Part shown: positions 31,600 to 42,678 of the stretch, piece after piece | Position numbering within the stretch: position 1 is the stretch's first letter | Layout: every line of letters begins with the position of its first letter | DNA from: Circinella umbellata | Taxonomy: Eukaryota > Mucoromycota > Mucoromycetes > Mucorales > Lichtheimiaceae | DNA: 64,000 nt | Assembly (NCBI GenBank): GCA_025093555.1 | Contig: JAIWNF010000088.1 | Location: 1 to 64,000 of the forward strand | Direction of reading: 5' to 3' | Made by a program: the position numbers and the translations under genes | Notes under the pieces: model-generated | What the model was told of the DNA's origin: nothing | The model's database searches: none | What the model saw: the letters and a program-made list of their open reading frames with translations, nothing else

Positions 31600-33032
31600 A
31601 TCCTATTGGTAGTCAAGTCATGGTTAAAGCTGTGTCTCGCACAAATAAAATGCAACTACAGTAAGTATTCGCTAAACCGGTACCCAATATATGTGAGGAT
31701 TTGTACCGGTTTAGCGAATTACCGGTTTAGCGAATTGAAACGCAGCTGGTACTAATATGTAGAATATACTGGAAAAATAACTATAATTAAATTAAGCTGT
31801 AGGGATATGTAAGATAAAAAAAATGATAGTTCATATAGTGTAGCTAGCTGCTTAATGTAGCTTTGCTATTTACTTGAGCTAATCTTTTAGTGATAAAAAT
31901 GACACTAGTGTATACACCAAATAGTAATAATTAATCAGAGACTGGATTAATAATGAATTTACAACAAAGTGTGTTTAATATGGACCTTGGTTAGCAGTCG
32001 AATAAATGAGTAAAAACGAATTGTATCAACAACATAATTACATATGAAATGGTAATGAACAAGTACATGACAAAGTTGAAAAGAAGTACATATGTACGCA
32101 GATGAGAAAAAAGAGAAAAGCATCTATGTGAAGTTGGCGAAAAAGAGACACTGTTATCAACAAGATGTTGAGAAGCTTTCTCTTGATGACAAGAATGATT
32201 TATGTATTTTTAATTGCTATGAAAACAAAGCAGCCAGCTGAAAACAAAGGGAAGAGCTAGTATGAGATTAAAGGAAGCCTGTATTACTGATTTCACCATT
32301 AAAAAGACTAATATTAAATTATACAAGATAAAATAATACTATTATAAACCCGGTAAATATTTAGGAAAGTTCACCGAATACCGGTTTAGCGAATTACCGG
32401 TATTTTACTAAGTATATAAAAAATAACTGAGAGATACTACCGGTTTAGCGATATACCGGTTTAACGAGTACCGGTTTAGCGAATACTTACTGTATATTAT
32501 GAAAGTCCATACTCCATTGTACGAAAACATCGTATGTATTAAGAGATGAGCAAGGTCTATTAACAGATCGAGATTACGCTCCAAACCAGTTAAAACGTTT
32601 ATCACATGATTAACTACTTGACGCAACTGAAACATTGAAGAAAAATGACACGTATTACACAGTTCAGTCAAGTGTAGATTATAAACAATTATCACCTGGT
32701 AAATATGAATACCGAGTAAGATGAAACGGCTGTACCATCAATAATGACACTTGGGAACCAGCCAAATCATTTAACAGCCCACAACCATTTATGAAATATT
32801 AGGAAAGAATTGGTAGCACACACACCAATAACAATACAACTTCTTCAAGTTTAAAAATTATTTCTACTCCAACAGCTAATAAGGCACAACGCCGTAATTA
32901 TAACAAAAACCATGGTACCAAAAATAATAGTTATAAGCACACTAGCAACAGTAGAAATAATAACAAAAGACGTCGAGTAACAATACCTTCATCATCCTTA
33001 AAGCGTAGCAAACGTTTAAGAACACTACAGTA
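31600..33032 (+). pseudogene. Ty3-type integrase C-terminus with chromodomain, split by a MITE
   Basis: Before the MITE: YPIGSQVMVKAVSRTNKMQL (about 31598-31657). After it: YESPYSIVRK (from 32498), then DEQGLLTDRDYAPNQLKRLSH. Together these are the classic end of Ty3/gypsy integrases. Then comes a chromodomain, KYEYRVR*NGCTINNDTWEP...PFMKY (about 32700-32800), with Trp-to-stop changes, and a basic Asn/Arg/Lys tail ending at TAA 33030-33032. Several in-frame stops show decay. The 5' part of pol is gone, replaced by the MULE remnant. Confidence 0.7.
31659..32492. mobile_element. TA-flanked MITE with CCGGTTTAGCGAA repeats
   Basis: The element begins CAGTAAGTATTCGCTAAACC and ends with its inverse, flanked on both sides by TA (31657-31658, 32493-32494). 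This is the hallmark of Tc1/mariner/pogo elements. Near each end, TACCGGTTTAGCGAAT is repeated two to four times. The interior (834 bp total) has no transposase, so it is non-autonomous. It interrupts the Ty3 integrase remnant. Confidence 0.85.
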
Positions 33033-33034
33033 AA

Positions 33035-33250
33035 TAAAATACACTCTTCTAAGAGAACATGTTAAATTTTCTCACAGAATAACGTACACTTTATTTCAAA
33101 GTACCAATGCACTCTCCTGGGAGAACACGTAATTTTTATGCAAAGTAACGTAAACTTCTCTTTTAAAGAAATCATGAACTCTTCTCAGAGAACCTGCACA
33201 ATTTTCTGTTCAGCAAAGATAACGCACACTTTACACAAAGTGATTATCAT
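33035..33250. repeat. Three imperfect ~68-bp tandem repeats
   Basis: Units start with AGAGAACATG / GAGAACACG / GAGAACCTGC and run through TTTTCT...AATAACGTACACTTTA-like sequence. They follow directly after the Ty3 remnant stop and may be its 3' non-coding region. A purine-rich stretch GCGATGGGGTGAA (about 33312) could be an old polypurine tract. Confidence 0.5.
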
Positions 33251-33369
33251 CATACTTGTCATCACTACAGAGATGACATTCTTTTACAGAATTATGTTCT
33301 ACCTGGCAGCGAGCGATGGGGTGAACCACCCTAATAACACATATATTCCATCCATTGGTGAATAACAGG

Positions 33370-34330
33370 TCAAACATCATTGCGTCAAGAATAAAAGATA
33401 TAACCAATTAAACACTATTATTTATTTTGATTTGTTCTTATTATTAGTCCGGATAAAAAAGGAATATCAAAGAAAGGACGAGATTAGTAACAACTGTCTT
33501 AAATGGCTTTGGAGATAATCTAGAATTAATACTTATAATAGAACACATATGATAGGTCCTCTCATCCATTCGTATAAAATATAGTTAAGCCATGATCATC
33601 GAATAATATAAGATAGTTACATAATTTAGAAAAGATATACGAGTGGTTATTTTATTTCAAAAATAAACAGATTCTCAACTATATTTACTGTACGTAGACC
33701 CATCTTTCTATTTTTTACTACTCTCATTTATCTCAAGACTCTCCTTTTTTATATCTTCTTTTTTCGAATTCATTATTCTCTTGCTTTTTCATTATTTTTT
33801 CATTCTTGTATTTTCCAGCTCTCTTACCTTCTTTTCTTTGACTTTTTTTTCTATATAACAACCCTTTTTATTTTATTTTTCTAATTTACGAATAGACAGC
33901 ATATTATTTCTTTTGCATTCACAGGCTGTCTCATCTTATAGTTAGTATTAAACATTTTATCTTGATAAACCACTTATAAAATAAATCTTTTATTTCTTTC
34001 AATTCTATAATTATACTTCTGTTTTTAGTACAGTATAACAATTCAAAACTAAATATAGAATGAGCTGTTCCCAGACGTGCTTATTGTTATTTAAGTAGAC
34101 ATCAGATACTACTAGTAATTGACTATTCAAAAATATCTTGAAAACCACTGAAATGGTATCCAGACGACATCATAATCAAAGTATGTTATATTTTTTTGAG
34201 ATTCACAGCTTTTTGGACACTTCCTACTGACAACTTAATATATTTAGATACATATATATACGGACTTTCCTGAACAAGCTTACTTTCTATCAATAATGTC
34301 TTGTAATATTTTAATAATTTTCACACCAAA
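33370..34330. other. No gene seen
   Basis: AT-rich sequence with pyrimidine-rich patches (33690-33860). I see no conserved protein or RNA. Confidence 0.4.
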
Positions 34331-34335
34331 ATATA

Positions 34336-34759
34336 CAGGGTTTTTCCAAATTATTTGCGCTGAACTAAATTAATTTTGCGCTATGAAAAAAATTATTTTG
34401 CGTTGTCTGGGGAATAAATTTGCGTTAGTAATTTTGCGCCAATGATTTTTCACCGAATTTTTTGCACCGAAGTATGTATGTCCAAGCACTTAATATTTTT
34501 TATTGCCTCACCATAGAGTATATTAAACAATATTTCATTAAAAATAATCATAAATGAACTCCATATGAGCTATTTTAGAAATAACAATTAAAATAAAGTT
34601 ATAAGCACCAAGGAAGTAAATATTTTGACGCAAAAACAGGAACGCAAAATCATTGGCGCAAAATTACCAATGCAAATTTATTTCCCAGACAACGCAAAAT
34701 AATCTTTTTCATAGCGCAAAATTAATTTAGTTCAGCGCAAATAATTTGGAAAAAACCTG
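34336..34759. mobile_element. TA-flanked hairpin MITE (GCGCAAA family)
   Basis: CAGGGTTTTTCCAAATTATT opens the left end and the inverse closes the right, each next to TA. Inverted arms of over 100 bp share TTTGCGCTGAAC, TTTTGCGCTATGAAAAA, TTGCGTTGTCTGGG and TTGCGCCAATGATTTT blocks. The centre is AT-rich. Non-autonomous, Tc1/mariner-like by its target site. Confidence 0.85.
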
Positions 34760-35149
34760 TAGTAGACTTGGCAGATCTAGCATTTTATTTGATATTTAAA
34801 ATACAGTATCTAGTTTTGACTCCATTATATCTAGCTTAAAAAAATCTTCTGTGTCAATATATATAGAGTTTTGACATTTAACAATAATAGGGTCATATTA
34901 TATGCAAATGATTCATTATTATATCTCTGGGCGAGGAAAAAATAATTGTTACACAGAAATTCGACTAAATAAATCAGCCGCAGACGCTAAACCTTGGCGG
35001 TATTCTTTTTGTTGCCAATCGACGTGGCAAAAGTCAAGACGCACGCATAGTTAACAGGCATATATATATATAAAAAAAAGGAGAAAGGGACTATACACTT
35101 TCTTGTTTTTTTAGTGGTTTTTTTTGTTTACTGGTAAAAAGAACATCGA
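34760..35149. other. Upstream region of the acetyl-CoA transporter gene
   Basis: AT-rich. A GC-richer patch near 34975-35050 and a TATATATATA run at about 35060 lie 90-150 bp before the start codon and are plausible promoter parts. No gene. Confidence 0.35.
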
Positions 35150-37457
35150 ATGCCGACAGCATATGTCTATCCAACCTTGGACGACGAACCGATCGTACCC
35201 ATAGTAACGACGAGTCAAACGAACAATAATACAACCAACGAACAATCAACTAATAAATCATACACATCTACTACTGCCATGGATCCAACCATTACTGCTG
35301 CGACAACGCAACGTCGGAAGGAAATCCCTATTTCAGAAGACGATAAAGAAGAACTCGAGCTCGATTACCTTGAAAATGAAAAAGAGTCTTCTATTGGCAA
35401 CGATAATGACACCTCAAGTTATCAACCAGAAACTCTTCGTAGAGAAGATCTTGGTAATTTCATCTTACTTGTCATTTTATGTAAGTTGATAATCTTTAAG
35501 AAAAAAAGTCTCTCTTTTATAATATCGTCATCTTTTCGATTAAACAATTAGTTGTGTACATATACAATATATAGACTTATTACAAGGTGTACCTGTGGGT
35601 CTTTCATTTGGATCGATTCCTTTTCTTCTTAAAGAACAATTATCATATTCACAAATTGCTATATTTTCGTTGTCATCATGGCCTTATTCTTTGAAATTTT
35701 TATGGTCACCTATTGTAGATGCAGTTTATTCGCCTACTGTTGGTCGACGGAAGTCATGGATCATTCCTATTCAACTCATGACCGGTTTTCTCTTTGTTTT
35801 GTTGAGTCAGCGTATTGATGCTCTCATGGAAGCCGAACATATTCCAATTTATTATCTGACTGGTGCCTTTTTAGTTACTATCTTTTTCTGTGCTACTCAA
35901 GACATAGCTGTCGATGGCTGGGCCTTAACGTTATTGTCCAAAGATAGCCTTTCTTATGCTTCCACTGCTCAAACTATTGGGCTTAACACAGGTTACTTTT
36001 TGTCGTTCACTGTATTTTTGGCATTGAGCTCACCTGAATTTAGCAACAGATATATTTGGTCAGAACCGCAAAAATATGGTATTCTGAGGTTGGGTGGTTA
36101 TATGAGATTTTGGGCAATCATGTATTTTGCGGTGACTGCTTGGTTGACGTTTATGAAAAAAGAGGTACCTATTTCTTTCAGTTGGGTATCTGAAAAGTTT
36201 ATTTGGGAGCTTTAAGTTGATGCTGCTTTTGATTAGAGTGTTAATATTGTATGGATCACTCTATTTTTAGACAGCCTCACAAACAGATGAAGATCAATTA
36301 GGAATCCGAGGTGTCTATAATACTATTTGGAAGATCTGCAAATTGTCACGTAAGTTATTATAGCTATGGATGAAAAATGGCAAACATATGTTTGGCCAAG
36401 AAAAGACGGAAGGGAAAAGTGGAAATGGATTCAAAGAAACTTTGTTATTAATTTGTGCTGCGCTCTTTGCATTTTATACACAGACTTGCGATCATTTATT
36501 GTTGTTTTATTAACTGCAAAGATTGGATTTATTTGTCATGAAGCGGTGACATCTTTAAAGCTTCTTGAAAAAGGTTTTTCGAAAGAAGACCTAGCTTTAT
36601 CCGTTTTATTGGATTTCCCGTTACAAATATTTTTTGGCTATTATGCAGCGAAATGGTCCAATGGACCAAGGCCATTGAAACCGGTAAAGTATTATAATAC
36701 ATATACAAATATATAATTTAAATTATGGATTTTCACTATCTTGTTATTAATTATAATCATATATATAAATGTTTTAGTGGTTATGGGGCTTTTATGGTCG
36801 TCTTTTATTTTCGGCAGTAGGCATGCTGGTAGTCTATTTTTATCCATCTGGAAAAGATATTGGCTTTTTTTATTTTGCGATTATTATGGGCTCAACCGTC
36901 CTCAGTTCATTCATGTCAACTATTCAGTTTGTCAGTATTTCTGCATTCATGACCAGTATTGCTGACCCTCTTATTGGTGGTACATACATGACGGTAAATG
37001 AAAAAAATGAAGTGAAATGAGTTAGAAAGAAAAGCTCTAAATTGTAACACACATTATTATGTATGTACTATATTTTATAGTTACTCAACACATTTAGCAA
37101 CTTTGGTGGAACCTGGCCTAAATTTTTTGTATTGGAATCTGTGGATTATTTTACAGAGGCTACTTGTTCTGTCCCAGATGCAAACGGACTAGGTAAAAAA
37201 GAAAGATGAAGTATTATTTTTACCTGGAATATATTGTTACTAAAATCTGTATTTGTTTAGAATTCTCATGCATAGGAGAAACGGGAGCACCTCAATGTAA
37301 AGAGTTTGGTGGAACATGTGTTATCCATCAAGATGGATATTATACAGCTGGTATCGTATGTGTTATTGCTGGGTTTATTTTACTAGAAGGGTATATTCGA
37401 CCTACCATTTATCATTTGGAAGGATTATCAAAACGAGCATGGAAAATCAGTCGGTAA
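35150..37457 (+). CDS. Acetyl-CoA transporter, AT-1/SLC33A1 family
   Basis: At least six introns. The first exon encodes a hydrophilic, Thr/Asn-rich N-terminus and an acidic segment, then the first membrane helix (FILLVILYLLQGVPVGLSFG). Family signatures: KFLWSPIVDAVY followed by GRRKSWIIPIQ, CATQDIAVDGWAL, then LLTAKIGFICHEAVTSLKLLEKG, GGTYMT|LLNTFSNFGGTWP and a Cys-containing loop before the last helices (AGIVCVIAGFILLEGY). About a dozen membrane spans are expected. The animal protein carries acetyl-CoA into the ER/Golgi lumen for protein acetylation, and the same role is inferred here. Exon joins conserve the frame (for example KLS|HLRSFIVVLLT). Looks intact. Confidence 0.9.
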
Positions 37458-38178
37458 TCATGTTATCATTATTATTATTATTATTATTTTCGTTTATTGT
37501 TCTTATACATGTTTTGTTTCTTATTGGACTGTTTGTTACTTTATGTATTGGAAGGGAAGTGAGGAAAACGCTTTCTGGTTTTTCAGTTCATTTTTAATAT
37601 AGTATTAATGTTATTATCGTTAGACTTGCATCGTAACACTACTATTATCATTATCAACCTTGAGATTCTTATTAATGAAAAGAAATATATATATATATAT
37701 ATATATATGTATATTGTTGTTTTATACTGCCGTGGGAAAGAAAGAACCTTTTCCTCGTTCTTTTAAGTTTATTGGTCGAACGCATTATTTCCATCTCATA
37801 TTCATACGATTAAATATACAAGTTACTATTAGCTTGCCATTTATCCGTATAACAATATTCAAACTTGAGGTGTGAGAATAATATTAATTGTTTAGCAATG
37901 AATAGATTAAAGGAAGAAGTATGCGATCCACAGGTTTAGAAATAAAGTGCATGATTCTGGTGGCTTATCTCGAAAATTTTCATTTTTGATGTGGTCCTCA
38001 AGTCTAATTTTATAACTTTTCTTCTTTACTTACTCTCCCTCTCTCACTTTGCTGCTTGACTTAGTCACCGCTGGTACGTTATTTTCTTTTTAAATATACG
38101 TTTAAGTAGGAATGTCTTGCTTACTATATAAATGCGGCTTGTATTTGTTTATAAACTTCTTAGGGATATTACGAAACA

Positions 38179-38729
38179 ATGTCTTACGTCGTATGTATTA
38201 AGAAAAGAAAACTTAATGAGACTATAATTATGAACTGTAGGCCATTGCTAACCATGTTGGGTTTTTATTATCATTATTGTTATTAATTAGGCTAAGAACT
38301 CTACTCAGAAACCTGGCCTTGAAGAACAAGCTCAGCCTAAGATCCACCGTATCCGTATCACCTTGACTTCTCGTAATGTCAAGAACTTGGAAAAGGGTAA
38401 AGAACTTAAACTTATATAGGATTAAAAAAGTATTGATGAAAAAAAAAGTATTTTAAATAATGGATGTTGGATAAATAGTATCTGCTGATCTTATTCAACG
38501 TGCCAAGGACAAGCAGCTCAAGGTCAAGGGACCTGTCCGTCTTCCTACCAAGGTGCTCCGTATTACCACCCGTAAGTCTCCTTGCGGTAACGGTTCGGAA
38601 ACCTTTGACAAGTTTGAAATGAGAATTCACAAGCGCTTGATTGACTTGCACTCACCTTCTGAGATTGTTAAGCAAATCACTTCAATCACTATTGAATCTG
38701 GTGTGGAAGTTGAGGTTACTATCGCCTAA
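38179..38729 (+). CDS. RPS20: 40S ribosomal protein S20 (uS10)
   Basis: Three exons. The first is only MSYV (38179-38190), followed by a GTATGT intron. The second exon starts [13 protein letters not shown] and reads [19 protein letters not shown]. The third begins at a TATAG-type acceptor near 38474-38478 and carries [39 protein letters not shown] and [13 protein letters not shown], ending VEVTIA and TAA. These are universal uS10 sequences. Length about 120 residues, normal for the family. It sits in the head of the small ribosomal subunit. Codon use is more GC-rich than in the neighbours, as in highly expressed genes. Confidence 0.97.
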
Positions 38730-39080
38730 ATATATTAACTTCGGTGTTTTATAAGACATGTTTTTCTCTTTTCCCATCCCTTTCTCTTTTTTTTATATGG
38801 AATTAATAATAAATTAAAGAAAGGGCAGCAAACATGTTGTTCTTATTTTTCACTTGTCAAGTTTCTTTTATTATCTTTTAAATTAAATGAATAAATGAAA
38901 GGTTTAATATGTAGAGATGATATGAATTTGCACATTTGCATAGGGATGATAGCAGTGTAAACTTTGGTAAGGACAGCCGAAATCGTTAACAGTTAAGAAG
39001 TAGAATCTTTCCCCGACGATTTATTTGAGTGAAAAGCGCAGCATTAACTACCGCTTAATTCTTTTTCTTTATTTAACAAT

Positions 39081-42000
39081 ATGATGTATCGTATCGATTC
39101 CAGTTTAATTTAACCGATCGCTTTATTATAGTGCTAATCACATGTTTCTATGGTAGATTCAACATTGATGAGCTCGTAGTACACTTTCCTTATGACAAGA
39201 TCTATCCTGAACAATATCAATACATGTGTGATCTAAAGAGAGCGCTCGATGCACAGGTTATTATTATTATTATTGATACTTTTCATTTATCAGACAAGTC
39301 ATTTTTCTAAATCTATGAAAAATAATATATATATATATATATATATAGGGTCATTGTGTATTAGAAATGCCCTCTGGTACTGGTAAAACTGTATCATTGT
39401 TATCGCTGATTGTAGCTTACCAAATGGTATGAAAAATAAAAGAATGATCCACGTAATCAACATGGAGAGAGTTAATCATAAATTTAAAATTTGTTTATAT
39501 AGCAACACCCAGAAGATCATCGTAAACTTGTTTATTGTTCACGAACTGTACCAGAAATTGAAAAGGCGTTAGCAGAGTTACGACAATTAATGAAATATCG
39601 ACAAGAACAAGGATTAGATGATAATTATTTTGGTATTGGATTGACGAGTCGAAAAAATCTCTGTTTACATCCAGTTGTATCTAGAGAACGGAAAGGAAAA
39701 GTGGTAGATTCAAAATGTAGAAATATGACAGCAAGTTGGGTACGAGCAAAAGCAGGCAAAGGCAAAGGTGCTGTCAATAATACCCAGAATACACAAGACG
39801 ATATGGAAATTGATTCAAACGTAGAATTATGTGATTTTTATGAGGTAAAACTCTCTTTTAAAAAAAATAAAACAGAAGAAAAAACTAGATATAATAATCC
39901 ATATACTGACAATATATAATATTAGCAATTGGATGCCATGAACTCACCCAATCCTATTCCAAAAGGCATTTACACTTTTGCTGATTTGAAAGCTTATTGT
40001 GAAAAGATGAAATTCTGTCCTTATTATTTGGTTCGAAGAGCAGTATGTCATTTTCTTTTATTCTATTTTTTTGTTCATCATGATTAAATGATTTATTTGT
40101 ATTATCTAACCTTAAGTTAACTCGTATATAGCTTCCATTTGCAAATATTGTCATTTATTCATACCATTATATGCTTGATCCAAAGGTAGCAGAACTTGTA
40201 TCAAAAGAGCTCTCAAAAGATGCTATTGTCGTGTTTGACGAGGCTCACAATATTGGTAACATATCCTGTTTTTTTCTCGTTGGCTTTATATTTAATTAAC
40301 ATATATACTAATTATAAATCATAGACAATGTTTGTATTGAAGCACTGAGTATTGATTTGACACGACCCATACTAGACGCTGGTGCAAGAAGTGTTTCCAT
40401 GTTGGCAGACAGAATCCAAGAGTAAGTCACTGTTTTAAACTACTTTCAACAATGATACAGATTTTTAAATATTGTGGCAATTCGTGGTGTTTTTATAGAA
40501 TCAAAGATACAGATGCAGAACGACTGCGAAATGAATACTCAAAACTTGTAGAAGGTTTACGAGATGCAAGTGCAGCACGAGACGAAGATACATTTATGGC
40601 TAACCCTGTGCTTCCAGATGATTTGTTAAAGGAAGCGATTCCTGGAAATATTCGAAGAGCAGAACATTTTGTTGCGTTCTTACGAAGATTCATTGAATAT
40701 CTCAAAACGCGTATGCGAGTGATGCACGTTGTTGCTGAAACACCTGTCTCCTTTTTGCAACATTTAAAAGATGTCACTTATATTGAACGAAAACCACTAC
40801 GATTCTGTGCTGAACGACTTACTAGTCTTGTACGAACGCTCGAACTAACCGATTTAGAACATTATTCAAGCTTACAAAAGATCGCTGCATTCGCAACACT
40901 TGTTGCTACCTACGACAAAGGGTTTATGCTCATTCTCGAACCCTTTGAATCGGAGACCGCTACTATACCCAACCCAGTCTTTCATTTCACGTAAGTTTAT
41001 GATGCTATATAGTATAGTATCAATTTTATCATTTAGCATCTCTAATTATGGATGTGCATAAAATATTTATTTTTTTAGCTGCTTGGATGCATCCATCGCT
41101 ATCAAGCCAATATTTGAACGGTTTAGTACGGTGGTTATTACATCGGGAACGTTGTCACCATTAGATATGTACCCAAAGATGTTGAATTTTCAAGCGGTGG
41201 TACAAGAGAGTTATGCAATGACATTGACTAGAAATTGCTTTTTACCAATGGTAAATTTGTATATCATTATTTTTAAAGGGAAAAAAAGTTACAACGTAGA
41301 TTAAGTTGTTATCATTTTATTACTATTGACTAGATAATCACAAGAGGTTCTGATCAAGTGGCAGTGAGTTCCAAATTTGAAGTTCGAAATGATCCTGCAG
41401 TTGTTCGTAACTTTGGTCAAATTATGGTGGAGTTTTCAAAGATTGTACCTGATGGTGTGGTTTGTTTCTTTCCAAGCTATTTGTATATGGAGCAAATTGT
41501 TTCCATGTGGAATGATATGGTAAGAAAAAATGAGAAGAAAATAAAACTTTGTGATGATGGGTGCATTAGATATTGATTCACACACATATATACTTGTGCG
41601 CACGTAAATATATTCAGGGTATTTTAAATGAAGCGTGGAAACATAAATTAATTTTTGTGGAAACTCCAGATGCAGCTGAAACTTCAATGGCACTTGCCAA
41701 TTATCGAAAGGTTAGCAATATTTGAAGGGGATAATATAAACGTTTACTAAAATTTAAAAATTTAAAAAATTTATATCAATATCAGGCTTGTGATAATGGA
41801 CGAGGTGCTATCTTATTATCTGTTGCTCGGGGTAAAGTTTCAGAAGGTATTGATTTTGATCATAACTATGGACGAGCTGTGCTTATGTTTGGTATACCTT
41901 ATCAATATACGGAGTCAAGAATCTTAAAGGTTAGTTTTAAACTGGTTCCTTATAGAATGGGGAAGAGTATTAGAATATCTGATAATAATGAAATAATGCT

Positions 42001-42438
42001 ATCAGGCACGGTTGGAATATTTACGCGATAACCACCATATCCGAGAAAATGACTTCTTGACCTTTGATGCTATGCGCCATGCAGCTCAATGTGCTGGACG
42101 AGTAATACGAGGAAAAACTGATTATGGACTTATGGTCTTTGCTGATAAGGTAAATTAGTATCAGGTAATGAATTCAGCTTGTTTGCAAACCTCTAATGAA
42201 TAATTATATGATAATAATATAGCGATTTGCAAGAGCTGATAAAAGAGCCAAGTTACCTAAATGGATTAATCAATATGTTACCGATGCTTCTACCAATTTA
42301 TCAACTGATATGGCACTCGTTGTTGCAAAAAAGTTTCTTCGAACTATGGCTCAACCATTTGAAATCAACCAAAGTGGAGTATCTTTATGGACTTTGAAAG
42401 ATATCGAAGCACGACAAAAAGCCTCTACTATTGTATAA
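39081..42438 (+). CDS. RAD3: DNA helicase XPD/Rad3 (TFIIH subunit)
   Basis: Exon 1 is tiny (ATG AT at 39081-39085). Exon 2 reads [20 protein letters not shown], the family N-terminus. Motifs: Walker A PSGTGKT, the four Fe-S cluster cysteines (KNLC, SKC, ELC, KFCPYY), DEAH box [35 protein letters not shown] and [14 protein letters not shown]. The end is [14 protein letters not shown]. About fourteen exons, all with GT-AG borders where checked; full length for the family. It unwinds DNA 5'-3' in TFIIH during nucleotide excision repair and transcription initiation. Followed 240 bp later by the CysRS gene on the same strand. Confidence 0.96.
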
Positions 42439-42678
42439 ACACTTTTCTCCAGAACTCTCTTTTTTTCATGCTACACGTACATTAACTTTATCATAAGGAT
42501 GAAATAAATATATACAAAATAATAATAATAACAACTTGTATCATATAAATATGGTTACAATCATGAGTCATTTTACTGCGTCGCTTGGTGATTTTTTTTT
42601 GATTTGTTGGTTTGAGCGGGATTATTCCTGATTTAACTACAAAAGCCACTGTAGGCGATACGAACAGTGATCTTTTTG

